From assembly GCF_003419895.1 (NCBI RefSeq), contig NZ_QPMM01000007.1:310001-374000 (forward strand): DNA of 64,000 bases, written 5' to 3'. The translations under genes and the position numbers were made by a program. Of the stretch, positions 8,040 to 16,903 are shown one piece after another; position 1 is the stretch's first letter; every line of letters starts with the position of its first letter. Below the pieces are notes generated by a model. The model did no database searches, was not told the origin of the DNA, and worked only from the letters and a program-made list of their open reading frames with translations. This DNA comes from Chitinophaga silvatica. GTDB taxonomy: Bacteria; Bacteroidota; Bacteroidia; Chitinophagales; Chitinophagaceae.

Positions 8040-8180
8040 TGTATGATGTGTGGTAGACTTACAATTCCATTGCAGTAATTTCCCGGATTCAAACATTTCC
8101 CCCTCAACCATTGTTGTTGCTATACATTTTATTTGTTCTACCCGACTGCTTTTTATGCAGTCTGTTTAAAAACCCAAATT

Positions 8181-9950
8181 ATGTATTATAGCAACGGGAA
8201 TTACGAAGCATTTGCCAGACCTGTTAAGCCTGAGAACGTGGACAAGAAATCGGCCTACCTTGTTGGTTCTGGTTTGGCATCCATGGCCGCCGCTGTTTTT
8301 TTGATCCGCGATGCCCAGATGAAAGGCTCAAATATTCACATCTTCGAAGAACTGAAACTTCCTGGGGGTAGCCTGGATGGAATCTTTCAACCTAAAGATG
8401 GATTTATTATCCGTGGTGGCAGAGAAATGGAAAATCACTTTGAATGTCTATGGGATCTCTATCGCTCAGTACCTTCCCTGGAAATTAAGGATGCTTCCGT
8501 TTTGGATGAATTTTATTGGTTGAATAAAAGAGATCCTAACTTCTCACATATGCGCGCTACCATGAATCAAGGGCAGAGTGCGCACACAGACGGTAAATTT
8601 ACACTTACAGATAAAGCAACAGAAGAAATCATCAAGCTATTCCTGACTTCAGAAAATGAGTTAGCTGATAAACGCATCACTGATGTTTTTTCGGATGACT
8701 TCTTTCAGTCAAACTTCTGGCTATATTGGAGGTCTATGTTTGCGTTTGAAGATTGGCACAGCGCCATGGAAATGCGCAGGTATATTTTGAGATTCATTCA
8801 TCATATTGGAGGATTACCAGATTTATCGGCATTGAAATTTACCAAGTATAATCAATACGAATCACTGGTGCTTCCGCTCATTTCTTTTCTGAAAGATAAT
8901 GGAGTACAATTCGAATATGAAGCCGAAGTAAAGAATGTATTAATTGATATTAAGGATGGCAGGAAAGTAGCCAGGAAGTTGATTTATGAACAGGGCGGCA
9001 AATCAAAGGAAATAGAGCTTACAGAAAATGATCTGGTATTTATTACTAATGGTAGTATTACTGAAAGCTCAACATATGGAGACCAACATACTGCTGCTGT
9101 AATGAATTCCTCTCCAGGTGGTAGTTGGAACCTCTGGATGAATCTGGCTGCCCAGGATAAAGCATTCGGACACCCACAGAAATTTTGTGGCCATATCGAC
9201 CAAACAAATTTTGTTTCAGCAACAGTAACAACCCTCGACAAAAGAATTCCTCCATATATAGAGAAAATCTGCCAGCGGGATCCCTTCGCCGGTAAAGTGG
9301 TAACCGGAGGTATTGTGACCGTTAAGGATTCGAATTGGTTATTGAGCTGGACATTTAACCGCCAACCACATTTTAAGGCGCAACCAGACACTCAGTTGGT
9401 TGGATGGATTTATGGTCTGTTTTCCGATAAACCGGGAAATTATGTAAAGAAAACCATGAAGGATTGTAGCGGGGTAGAAATTACCCAGGAATGGCTCTAC
9501 CATATGGGGGTGCCTATTAATGAGATTAATGAAATGGCTGAAAATTCGGCTAATACTATTCCTTGTATGATGCCATATGTGATGTCTTATTTTATGCCAC
9601 GTAAAGCGGGCGACAGGCCTCATGTTGTTCCGCAGGGTTCTATTAATCTGGCTTTCATTGGTAATTTTGCAGAAACGGAAAGAGATACCGTGTTTACAAC
9701 CGAGTATTCGGTGCGTACTGCCATGGAAGCGGTGTACAGGCTATTGAATATTGATAGGGGAGTACCAGAGGTTTTTGCTTCAGCCTATGATATAAGAGCA
9801 TTATTAAGTGCGTCTGCAAAAATGATGGATGGTAAGAAGTTGTTGGATATGAAAATACCTTTCTTCCTGAAATATATAGAAAAGAAAGCTATCGATAAAA
9901 GTAAAGGCACTATTATCTATGATATGCTGAAAGATTCTGGCTTAATATAA
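8181..9950 (+). CDS. ohyA: Oleate hydratase (myosin-cross-reactive antigen family)
   Basis: A 589-residue FAD enzyme that adds water to the cis-9 double bond of oleate to give 10-hydroxystearate, known from gut and environmental bacteria. Visible family marks are the opening [13 protein letters not shown], the FAD loop [33 protein letters not shown] (contains the catalytic-site Glu region), [19 protein letters not shown] and the C-terminal [26 protein letters not shown]. Length and motifs match the family well. ATG at 8181 is chosen; the upstream TTG at 8133 adds 16 residues absent from relatives. It stands alone in its transcription unit. It may detoxify unsaturated fatty acids; that role is from family knowledge. 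Confidence 0.95.
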   Translation: MYYSNGNYEAFARPVKPENVDKKSAYLVGSGLASMAAAVFLIRDAQMKGSNIHIFEELKLPGGSLDGIFQPKDGFIIRGGREMENHFECLWDLYRSVPSLEIKDASVLDEFYWLNKRDPNFSHMRATMNQGQSAHTDGKFTLTDKATEEIIKLFLTSENELADKRITDVFSDDFFQSNFWLYWRSMFAFEDWHSAMEMRRYILRFIHHIGGLPDLSALKFTKYNQYESLVLPLISFLKDNGVQFEYEAEVKNVLIDIKDGRKVARKLIYEQGGKSKEIELTENDLVFITNGSITESSTYGDQHTAAVMNSSPGGSWNLWMNLAAQDKAFGHPQKFCGHIDQTNFVSATVTTLDKRIPPYIEKICQRDPFAGKVVTGGIVTVKDSNWLLSWTFNRQPHFKAQPDTQLVGWIYGLFSDKPGNYVKKTMKDCSGVEITQEWLYHMGVPINEINEMAENSANTIPCMMPYVMSYFMPRKAGDRPHVVPQGSINLAFIGNFAETERDTVFTTEYSVRTAMEAVYRLLNIDRGVPEVFASAYDIRALLSASAKMMDGKKLLDMKIPFFLKYIEKKAIDKSKGTIIYDMLKDSGLI

Positions 9951-9993
9951 TTAAAAATGGATAGGAGAAAGCCCAATTTCGATGAAATCCTGT

Positions 9994-10017
9994 AGGGGCA
10001 GGGTTTACCCCTGCCCG
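9994..10017. repeat. GC-rich hairpin, REP-like
   Basis: The sequence AGGGGCAGGGTTTACCCCTGCCC forms a stem of GGGCAGGG(T) with (A)CCCCTGCCC, with one bulged C and a very short loop, in an otherwise AT-rich spacer after the oleate hydratase. It may also act as a terminator for that gene, but there is no T-tract. It has the look of a dispersed intergenic repeat; that needs a genome search. Confidence 0.45.
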
Positions 10018-10085
10018 GTCTAAGGTAAAGGAAATAAATCCAACAATCTGATATCAGGAATTCATGAAAGCTATCTCTTGTAAAA

Positions 10086-10529
10086 TTAGCAGTTAAACTG
10101 TCTTAGATGGTGATCGGCATGTTTATAAGCCAACATACCAATCTGACTGGTAGTTACTCTACCAAAAAATGGATGGATAAAATCGAACTCTACAAAATTT
10201 TCATATTCTTCCAATAATCCGATCCAAATCTTCTTCTGCAATTCTACATTACCGTCATAGGTAATTACCAGGTCGGGAGTTGAGGGGGCATTACGCCTCA
10301 GAGGGGCCTCATTTTTTAAAATACTCTTTAATACAAATCGGCCAACCAGTTTTCCAATCAGCACCTGTTTGTAGGTTGTTTTCCCCTGGGCCATTTCTTC
10401 CCATAAGGAACAATGTTTTAACATCTGATAGGGTGTCATTTTACCCCAAACAGGAGTGCTGTTTTCATGTAAAAAGACAACCCTCCTTATTATTTCATCT
10501 CTGGTGTTTTTATCAAAAATCGTTTTCAT
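10086..10529 (-). CDS. DUF1569 (DinB-like) protein
   Basis: A 147-residue soluble protein. The opening KTIFDKNTRDEIIRRVVFL, the central GKMTPYQMLKHCSLWEEMA and the closing KHADHHLRQF are the marks of DUF1569, a branch of the DinB/YfiT four-helix fold. The histidines (in LKHC and KHADHH) probably bind a metal ion. DinB relatives are thiol- or metal-dependent transferases and are often stress genes, but no activity is established for this branch. A TATCTTTG -7 element lies on the minus strand at 10565-10558. Confidence 0.85.
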   Translation of the reverse strand: MKTIFDKNTRDEIIRRVVFLHENSTPVWGKMTPYQMLKHCSLWEEMAQGKTTYKQVLIGKLVGRFVLKSILKNEAPLRRNAPSTPDLVITYDGNVELQKKIWIGLLEEYENFVEFDFIHPFFGRVTTSQIGMLAYKHADHHLRQFNC

Positions 10530-10557
10530 AGAAGTTTTGTTTAACGGAGATATCTAC

Positions 10558-10565
10558 CAAAGATA
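10558..10565 (-). promoter_or_regulatory. -7 promoter element of the DUF1569 gene
   Basis: On the minus strand this reads TATCTTTG, an exact TAnnTTTG match. It lies about 30 bases before the ATG at 10529, so transcription would start near 10551. A short inverted repeat (GATATCT/AGATATC, about 10549-10567) overlaps it. No clear -33 was seen. Confidence 0.55.
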
Positions 10566-10612
10566 TCAGAAAATGGTGCAATTTTTAGGGGGGTAAACAG
10601 ACAAAATACGGG

Positions 10613-11170
10613 TTATTTCGGTAATTCCCAGTTCCAGATTACTACATCCCATTCCCCAAGCTCGTCTTTATAGGTATGGATAGATTTAAATCCTACCTTA
10701 CTGTGGGCGCGCTGGGATCTGTGATTGGAGGTGGAAATTTCCGTTACCAATAACTCATACTGTTGAGAATATATGTTTTTATGTTGTTGATATAACAATT
10801 GAAAAACTCCTTTTCCCCTGTAGTCCGGGTGTACACAAACCTGCCCCATAACATAATAGTTGTAACTGCTCACAGGTCGGTTATTATATTCCAACGACCC
10901 AACATGATTCAACATCGTGGCTAATGGGGGGTATACTGTAGCTGCATCCGGAGGTAGCACAAGGGCATAACCCACAACAAGGTCACCATCTTTTACTATA
11001 ATACTGGGTGTAATCTGATGTAGTTGCTGTAATACTTCAAAGTCATACGACCAGGTTACAAAACCATCCTTTGCCTTTTCTTCTGCTGTCAGGGTTTTGA
11101 TATTATTGGCGGATGATAATGCAGCTATTTGTAGAAGTTCCGATTCATTACCAACGATTGTTCCTTGCAT
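10613..11170 (-). CDS. GNAT N-acetyltransferase
   Basis: A 185-residue acetyltransferase with the motif A region MGQVCVHPDYRGKGVFQLLYQ, which forms the acetyl-CoA pyrophosphate loop, and the late strand TEISTSNHRSQRAHSKVGF. The N-terminal half, with YDFEVLQQLH and GDLVVGYALVLPPDA, is less conserved and forms the substrate side. Substrate unknown. It lies 83 bases upstream of the DUF1569 start on the same strand, and that gene seems to have its own promoter. Confidence 0.85.
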   Translation of the reverse strand: MQGTIVGNESELLQIAALSSANNIKTLTAEEKAKDGFVTWSYDFEVLQQLHQITPSIIVKDGDLVVGYALVLPPDAATVYPPLATMLNHVGSLEYNNRPVSSYNYYVMGQVCVHPDYRGKGVFQLLYQQHKNIYSQQYELLVTEISTSNHRSQRAHSKVGFKSIHTYKDELGEWDVVIWNWELPK

Positions 11171-11302
11171 AGTTTCTTACTTTTCATCATTTTGCATAAC
11201 TAAATTAGTGTTTTTCAACCTGTTTATCGGAATATTGACTTTTGGGTTACTATAAAATTCAAAAGAATTTGTTATTTAAAGGATTAATACAACAAGCAAC
11301 CT

Positions 11303-12577
11303 ATGCTAAAAGAAGAATTATCAACCATTTCACTGGAAACCAAAGTAACCCGGAGGTGGACCAGCCAAATATTAACGAACCTTACATTCTGGGTACTTAT
11401 TGCCATCATAGCAGGTGTGTTGCTTGGGTATTATGCACCAGCTACTGCTGTGAAAATGGAGGTGATTGGAAAAACGTTTATAGATATTATAAAGCTATTT
11501 ATTGCACCCATCATCTTTTTAACAATAGTACTGGGAATCAGCGGAATGGATAGCCTCAGAAAGGTTGGACGGATAGGTATTAAATCGCTTTTGTATTTTG
11601 AAGTGGTTTCTACCTTATCACTGGCGATAGGAATATTAATGGCTCTTGTTTTACAACCCGGTAGAATAGATAAGACGCAGCTCGATTTGCAGAATGCTTC
11701 TAAATATACCTCCAATGCCGGTAAGAGCTTTGATTGGGGTGCTTTTTTCGCCAGTAATCTGACTTTGCAGGTGCTGGTAGCAGCCATAGTAATAGGCATT
11801 TTACTGAGTTTCTCCAGGCACCGGAAAACGGTCGTACTACGTTTGGGTCAGGTTTCTAAATGGGTATTTACAGCTTTGAAATATGTGATGTATCTGGCGC
11901 CGTTGGGAGCGTTCGGGGGAATGGCATTTACTGTTGGGAAATTTGGATTGCATACTTTGGTACCATTAGCTAAGTTGATGCTTACCATGTATTTGACCAT
12001 GTTTTTGTTTATTGTTCTGTTATTAGGTGGAATTTTGAGGTATTACAAAATGAGTATCTGGAAATTCCTCAAGTACATCAGAGAAGAACTTCTGCTAGTT
12101 TTAGGTACATCTTCCTCAGAATCTGCTCTTCCTTCCATTATGATGAAACTGGAGAAGCTTGGCTGCAGTAAGTCGGTAGTGGGATTAGTAGTACCTACCG
12201 GATACTCATTTAACCTGGATGGTACTTCTATATATTTATCTATGGCCGTAATGTTTATTGCCCAGTTGTACGATGTAAAACTGAGCATTTTTGAGATGCT
12301 TACAGTAATAGGGATTCTTATGCTCACCTCTAAAGGAGCAGCTGGAGTTACGGGTAGCGGATTTATTGTTCTGGCTTCTACTTTGGCAGCCTTGCACAGA
12401 ATTCCGGTTGAAGGACTGGCTTTCTTATTGGGCGTAGACAAATTTATGAGTGAAGCCAGGGCTATTACCAATATTATTGGAAACGGAGTAGCTACTATTG
12501 TCATAGCTAAGAGTGAAAAAGAATTTCAGCCAGTTGGGCCCTCTATTGAAATAGGGAAAACAGCAGTGGCTAATTAA
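11303..12577 (+). CDS. Dicarboxylate/amino acid:cation symporter (DAACS family)
   Basis: A 424-residue inner-membrane transporter of the GltP/DctA family. About eight helices and two re-entrant loops are visible. Loop 1 contains the serine-rich GTSSSESALPS. Helix 7 contains YSFNLDGTS (NMDGT-type cation site), loop 2 contains TSKGAAGVTGSGF, and helix 8 contains DKFMSEARAITNIIGNGVAT (substrate-binding Asp/Arg/Asn region). These are the signature elements for Na+- or H+-coupled uptake of glutamate, aspartate or C4-dicarboxylates. Substrate choice cannot be read. Its end overlaps by four bases the end of the convergent M48 protease gene. Confidence 0.95.
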   Translation: MLKEELSTISLETKVTRRWTSQILTNLTFWVLIAIIAGVLLGYYAPATAVKMEVIGKTFIDIIKLFIAPIIFLTIVLGISGMDSLRKVGRIGIKSLLYFEVVSTLSLAIGILMALVLQPGRIDKTQLDLQNASKYTSNAGKSFDWGAFFASNLTLQVLVAAIVIGILLSFSRHRKTVVLRLGQVSKWVFTALKYVMYLAPLGAFGGMAFTVGKFGLHTLVPLAKLMLTMYLTMFLFIVLLLGGILRYYKMSIWKFLKYIREELLLVLGTSSSESALPSIMMKLEKLGCSKSVVGLVVPTGYSFNLDGTSIYLSMAVMFIAQLYDVKLSIFEMLTVIGILMLTSKGAAGVTGSGFIVLASTLAALHRIPVEGLAFLLGVDKFMSEARAITNIIGNGVATIVIAKSEKEFQPVGPSIEIGKTAVAN

Positions 12578-13638
12578 GAATGATATAGCTCCTTTAACTG
12601 TTTGAAAATTTTCGTTAGTTCGGGATTCTCCTCGTACGGAGCCGGAGATTCTTTGATCCGCTCCTTTACGTAATTAATCCTGTCTTTGGTTAACGGGTGA
12701 GTGCTTAAAAAGGTAGGTATTTTAATCTTTTGATCGATAGACGATAGTATATCCAGGAGTTTAACCATTCCCTGCTGATCAATCTTATTTTTTCTTAGAA
12801 TGGCAAGGCCCTCTATATCTGCCTCCTTCTCATATTCCCTGGAATAAGTAAGGGAGCTTAATGTATTGGCTTGCGATGATAAGGTTGAAGTTACACTGCC
12901 TATATTGCTGAAGAACGCCGAGACTATTATAGAGGTGCTCATGTCTTTACAGAGCTTCCGAACAGAGTGACGATACTCGACATGCGATACTTCATGCGAC
13001 AATAGCGCAGCCAGTTCCTCTTTTGTATTAATTTTCTTTAGTAGCTCTTCATACACAACGATATGTCCACCTGGCAGTGCATAAGCATTGATAACAGAGC
13101 TTTTAGCCACTTCAAACGTAAAAGTATCCTTAGAATTCCAGTTTATCTGCTTTGCAAAGCGCGTTAACAGATCACTACCAGTAGTATCAATTTTTTCATG
13201 GATGGTTGATCTGGCCAAATCGCCTAATTCCCGATCAAAAGATTTTGGAAGTTGTTTGGCAATCACATCACCAAGGAAAGGCAGAACTAAAAAGTAAATG
13301 ATCAGGAAAATGCCTAATAATAAAGCTGCCAGGCTAATGGCAGCTTTATTTCCATTTCTTATTACCCAGCCGTACAAAGACTTCTTTTGGCGGAAGGGAT
13401 AGTATGAAGTAAATGCCTGAATGCACTCTGGATCAGTTATTTCTAAACCACCTTCTGTTGGATGCTTAATTTTCAAAACCCGTTTGTTAAACGTCTCGGC
13501 ATTAATTTCACTATAAAGCCAGGAGATTTTGCGAGTATTGTCTTCCAGAAAGTGAAAATCAAGATGTTCAGAATGGATTTGAATATCAACGGCGGTTAGT
13601 GCAGCAGTTTGGTTATCGAAGTAGTTGCCCGGATACAT
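12574..13638 (-). CDS. M48-family zinc metalloprotease, membrane bound
   Basis: A 354-residue protein. An N-terminal domain of about 95 residues is followed by one membrane helix (about 99-122) and a peptidase domain with the zinc site HEVSH at 215-219 and the third ligand in EKEAD (Glu270), plus the late STHPLTKDRI typical of M48. The catalytic domain probably faces the periplasm, where relatives (BepA/LoiP) act in envelope quality control. It starts 11 bases after the DUF898 gene on the same strand, forming a pair seen in other genomes, where DUF898 is a membrane partner of unknown role. Confidence 0.9.
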   Translation of the reverse strand: MYPGNYFDNQTAALTAVDIQIHSEHLDFHFLEDNTRKISWLYSEINAETFNKRVLKIKHPTEGGLEITDPECIQAFTSYYPFRQKKSLYGWVIRNGNKAAISLAALLLGIFLIIYFLVLPFLGDVIAKQLPKSFDRELGDLARSTIHEKIDTTGSDLLTRFAKQINWNSKDTFTFEVAKSSVINAYALPGGHIVVYEELLKKINTKEELAALLSHEVSHVEYRHSVRKLCKDMSTSIIVSAFFSNIGSVTSTLSSQANTLSSLTYSREYEKEADIEGLAILRKNKIDQQGMVKLLDILSSIDQKIKIPTFLSTHPLTKDRINYVKERIKESPAPYEENPELTKIFKQLKELYHS

Positions 13639-13649
13639 TTGAAATTTAC

Positions 13650-14624
13650 TTAGATGATGCTAATGTCAAGAAAATCAACCAAATCCTCACCCATAGCGTT
13701 GCTATACTCTTCTTCAGTTTGAGAAAGTTCTTCAAGCTGAATATCACCATCAATTGCTATATTCTCTGCTATGAATTTAAAGAGGTTTATCTGCGCCCAT
13801 GCAAAACCAAAGCCCAGTGTAAAAATGATAATGATTAAGTTCAGAATGAGTACACCGGCAAATTTACCACCTGTGGCAGTAGAGCGGAAATTGTAGCTTT
13901 TATCGCCATGTACCATTTTCAGGTTATCGATATAATATTTGAAAAGATCTGCTTGCCACCAGAAACCATAGATACCTAAAGTAATGAGAGTAAGGAAATA
14001 TCCTTTAATGTTTAAAACAAAAAACTCCCATCCATCTCCCTTATATGAAAATTCGGCACTGCCAAATTTAAGATTGCCAATTACGTAGTTACGAATTTTC
14101 ATTATCATCCAGGAGCCATAGATTCCAGCAGTAATAATGGTCAGAAACATTTCTTTCAAAAACATTTTGAAGAATACATTTCTGTCACCACGGTATCCGA
14201 ATCTGATTCCTCTCCAGGAAGTTCTTGAAAAGCGGTAACGCAATGATCCATGAATAGCCAGAGGAATGATTACCATTATTCCAACAAAGTAAACGATAGC
14301 TCCAACTGCCTTATGCACAAGGCTGGCCAGTGTAATGTTGAGTACTACCAGGGCAATGATTAATCCAATCGCTTTAATAAAGCCTTTAAACATTTCATTT
14401 CCGGTACCGCTCCAGGTAAAGCCCGACTTTTCCAGTTCAGTGGAAGAGTACAGATAATCCAGTTTTTTAGCTTTAGCCCATGGATAGTATAGCCCTAGAG
14501 TGACCATACATAAAAGCGCATTCACAATTAAAATTCCGAAATAAGTACCACCGCTTCCAATAAAATTCAGTTTTGGCTGATTGATCAGATCTTTTGGCGG
14601 GGTAGCCGAATAGACTTGTTGCAT
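13650..14624 (-). CDS. DUF898 (YjgN-like) membrane protein
   Basis: ATG at 14624 gives 324 residues, beginning MQQVYSATPPKDL; the open frame extends 13 codons further to 14663 but without a good start. The protein has repeated units of a helix followed by GLYYPWAKAKK, GIYGSWMIMKIRNY or GIYGFWWQADLFKYYIDN. These are the DUF898 pattern: a membrane helix ending in a Gly-x-Tyr-x-x-Trp motif and a short amphipathic part. About eight helices in total, inner membrane. The C-terminal tail is acidic. It is the first gene of the pair with the M48 protease. Function not known. Confidence 0.88.
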   Translation of the reverse strand: MQQVYSATPPKDLINQPKLNFIGSGGTYFGILIVNALLCMVTLGLYYPWAKAKKLDYLYSSTELEKSGFTWSGTGNEMFKGFIKAIGLIIALVVLNITLASLVHKAVGAIVYFVGIMVIIPLAIHGSLRYRFSRTSWRGIRFGYRGDRNVFFKMFLKEMFLTIITAGIYGSWMIMKIRNYVIGNLKFGSAEFSYKGDGWEFFVLNIKGYFLTLITLGIYGFWWQADLFKYYIDNLKMVHGDKSYNFRSTATGGKFAGVLILNLIIIIFTLGFGFAWAQINLFKFIAENIAIDGDIQLEELSQTEEEYSNAMGEDLVDFLDISII

Positions 14625-14726
14625 AGGTTTGTTATAGGTTAATTTTTTGGTTACAAAAAACAATAATATTGATTTTTTCTCAATATTTTATTCGCCCCTT
14701 ATTATTGAATGTTTAAAAAATGACTT

Positions 14727-14751
14727 TAAAATGCAACATTGTTGCATTTTA
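14727..14751. promoter_or_regulatory. 25-bp palindrome before a flavoprotein gene, probable operator
   Basis: A perfect 12-1-12 palindrome centred on 14739 with core ATGCAACATTGTTGCAT. It ends five bases before the TATATTTG element at 14756-14763, in the position where a bound repressor would block initiation. The gene for its regulator is not obvious in the window; Rrf2- or MarR-type factors are typical for such sites (inference). Confidence 0.7.
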
Positions 14752-14755
14752 GTTC

Positions 14756-14763
14756 TATATTTG
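14756..14763 (+). promoter_or_regulatory. -7 promoter element of the thioredoxin-reductase-like gene
   Basis: TATATTTG is an exact TAnnTTTG match 37 bases before the ATG at 14800. No well-placed -33 was found; the TTG triplets inside the palindrome are closer than usual. Confidence 0.6.
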
Positions 14764-14799
14764 CTCCGATCATTTATGTAATTCTTAAATTAGTAATCA

Positions 14800-15708
14800 A
14801 TGAGTGTACAGGAGTCTTATGATGCAATTATAGTTGGTGGAAGTTTTGCTGGTTTATCTGCCGCCATGGCATTGGGAAGAGCGCGAAAACGGGTATTAAT
14901 CATAGATAGTAATCAGCCTTGTAATAAACAAACCCCTCATTCGCACAATTTTATTACACAGGACGGTGAAAAACCGGCAGTTATTAAGGAGAAGGCCTTG
15001 CAACAGGTTTTGCAATATGAAACGGTGAAACTATTGGAAGATTTAGCTATTGATGTAATTCCTTCAGATAAACGTTTTGACGTTCAAACTCAAAACAATG
15101 GAACCATTACTACCAGGAAAGTACTGTTTACAACCGGAATAAAAGATACATTACCGGATCTGCCAGGTTTTAAGGAATGTTGGGGTATTTCATTGATCCA
15201 TTGTCCTTATTGCCACGGTTACGAAGTAAGGGATATTCCCTTAGGAATTATAGCAAATGGCGATATGGCTATGCATTTTGTAGAGCTGCTCCTGGGTTGG
15301 AGTAAAGACCTGATTTTGCTAACTAATGGACCATCAATGCTAACTGAAGAACAATTAAAGGCGATTGCCAGACATCAGGTAAAGGTACTCGAAACACCAG
15401 TTAAAGAGATTTTACACAAAGATGGTTACATGAATGCTGTAACACTGGCAGACGGAGATACTATTCCATTAAACGCTGTGTTTATCAGAGCTGAGCCTTC
15501 ACAACATTCTTCAATCCCGGAAGCGCTGGGGTGTGAAATAGGTAAGAATGGGTTGATAGTAGTAGATGAACTCAATCATACATCGGTACCAGGAATTTAT
15601 GCGGCAGGGGATAACAGTAATATGTTCAGAGCCGTTTCCATCGCTGTAGGTGCAGGAACTAAAGCCGGAGCAAGCATCAACAGAGATTTATTGCTGGAGG
15701 ATTTTTAA
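14800..15708 (+). CDS. NAD(P)/FAD-dependent oxidoreductase, thioredoxin-reductase-like
   Basis: A 302-residue two-domain flavoprotein. The FAD dinucleotide motif GGSFAGLSAAMALGRARKRV lies near the N-terminus, a redox-active CPYCHGYE motif sits in the middle, and the late GIYAAGDNS is the second FAD signature. These put it close to thioredoxin reductases, but the opening and the ARKRVLIIDSNQPCNKQTPHSHNF region are those of the stand-alone branch often annotated as pyridine nucleotide-disulfide oxidoreductase, whose redox partner is unknown. It is transcribed alone behind a palindrome, suggesting regulated expression, perhaps by oxidative or nitrosative stress. Confidence 0.88.
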   Translation: MSVQESYDAIIVGGSFAGLSAAMALGRARKRVLIIDSNQPCNKQTPHSHNFITQDGEKPAVIKEKALQQVLQYETVKLLEDLAIDVIPSDKRFDVQTQNNGTITTRKVLFTTGIKDTLPDLPGFKECWGISLIHCPYCHGYEVRDIPLGIIANGDMAMHFVELLLGWSKDLILLTNGPSMLTEEQLKAIARHQVKVLETPVKEILHKDGYMNAVTLADGDTIPLNAVFIRAEPSQHSSIPEALGCEIGKNGLIVVDELNHTSVPGIYAAGDNSNMFRAVSIAVGAGTKAGASINRDLLLEDF

Positions 15709-15722
15709 GTAATATACTTCTT

Positions 15723-15749
15723 GGTTGCCGGCAAGGGAACCCGGCAACC
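15723..15749. terminator. Hairpin between convergent genes
   Basis: A perfect 9-bp GC-rich stem (GGTTGCCGG at 15723-15731 with CCGGCAACC at 15741-15749) and a 9-base loop lie between the flavoprotein gene and the convergent TetX-like gene. There is no T-tract on either side, so its efficiency as a terminator is uncertain. Confidence 0.5.
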
Positions 15750-15761
15750 ATATAATATAAT

Positions 15762-16901
15762 TTAGCTGATAATACCCATCATATGTTCTATTGCTCCTTT
15801 TGAATGCAATGCAATAGTTTGATCCACTGAAATCTGAGCAATTTCTCTTGTTCTTTCAAGCATCTTTTCCTCATAATATTTTAATGCAGCATGTACGCTG
15901 GTAAACTGATCATTTGTTAAGCAGTTACTTAGCTCCAGTGCATCCTGCATGGCCATATTCACTCCCTCTCCTGCATAAGGTGGCATGAGATGTGCCGCAT
16001 CGCCCAGCATAGTCAGGTTATTTGCAGTTTCCCATGTCTGATCCGTTGGCATACCCATTAATGGCCGTACAACAAATGGTGTAGCTGCATGTTCAAATAA
16101 TGGAAGCCAGAATTCAGACCAGGTTGGGAAATGTGTTTTAAACCATGTACTTACAGCCTGATTATCAGATAAATCTGGACAGCTTTTCAGATGCCAGTCG
16201 GCCCTGGCATTAAAGCCAATATAGTAGGTGAGGCTTCCATCTCCTTTACTGCTAATGATAAGTGTTTGCTCGTTGCCCATCGCAAATACTTTACCTCCTT
16301 TCACGAGGTCATTAATTTCAGGAATGGTATCTGCTGCATTGTAAACGCTTCCTTCTATAATGGTAACACCCGAATAAACCGGAGTAATGGAAGTAATCGC
16401 CGGTCTGATCTTTGAATTGGCTCCATCTGCCGCAATTACTATATCCGCAATTTCTTTGTTCCCATTTTTAAACTGAAGTTCCCAGCTTTCGCCATGCGGT
16501 TGCAGATTGATAAGATAACTATCCCATACAACAGAATCCGATGAAAGTGAATCCAGCAATATTGTTCTTAATGGACCTCTGTCTATTTCCGGTCTGTCTG
16601 TTTCTTTTATAGTTTGATGCTCATCGTAAATTATAGTCGCATTCTGATCCGCAATTCTGATGTAATCGGCACCTGGCCTGTAGTTTTCCTTGAAAGCATT
16701 CATTAATCCGGCTGCTTCAAGAGCTGCCAGGCCCGACTCTTCATGCAGGTCTAACGTTGCTCCCTGCACTCTTACATGCCTATACTCATCCCGCTCAAAT
16801 ACTTTTACTTTAGCACCTTTCATTTGTAATAATCGGGCAAGTGTAAGACCTCCCGGTCCTCCGCCAACAATGGCGATAGTTTTATCTGTTATAAGTTTCA
16901 T
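15762..16901 (-). CDS. TetX-like FAD-dependent monooxygenase
   Basis: A 379-residue class A flavoprotein hydroxylase. The dinucleotide-binding GGGPGGLTLARLLQMKGAKV lies at about 13-32. It is followed by GATLDLHEESGLAALEAAGL and, later, GDAAHLMPPYAGEGVNMAMQ, both close to the tetracycline-inactivating TetX group from Bacteroidota; length also matches (TetX 388). Loss of tetracycline by hydroxylation is the function of TetX itself. For this divergent member the natural substrate may differ. It lies two bases downstream of a TetR-type regulator, which resembles a drug-induced operon. No mobile element or change of base usage points to recent transfer. Confidence 0.85.
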   Translation of the reverse strand: MKLITDKTIAIVGGGPGGLTLARLLQMKGAKVKVFERDEYRHVRVQGATLDLHEESGLAALEAAGLMNAFKENYRPGADYIRIADQNATIIYDEHQTIKETDRPEIDRGPLRTILLDSLSSDSVVWDSYLINLQPHGESWELQFKNGNKEIADIVIAADGANSKIRPAITSITPVYSGVTIIEGSVYNAADTIPEINDLVKGGKVFAMGNEQTLIISSKGDGSLTYYIGFNARADWHLKSCPDLSDNQAVSTWFKTHFPTWSEFWLPLFEHAATPFVVRPLMGMPTDQTWETANNLTMLGDAAHLMPPYAGEGVNMAMQDALELSNCLTNDQFTSVHAALKYYEEKMLERTREIAQISVDQTIALHSKGAIEHMMGIIS

Positions 16902-16903
16902 AG

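Noticed and set aside
8984-9623. Minus-strand frames inside the oleate hydratase gene
   Set aside because: The plus-strand frame matches the family along its whole length; the minus frames match nothing.
11242-11553. Alternative frame at the start of the symporter gene
   Set aside because: It overlaps the conserved symporter frame and its translation is unlike any protein.
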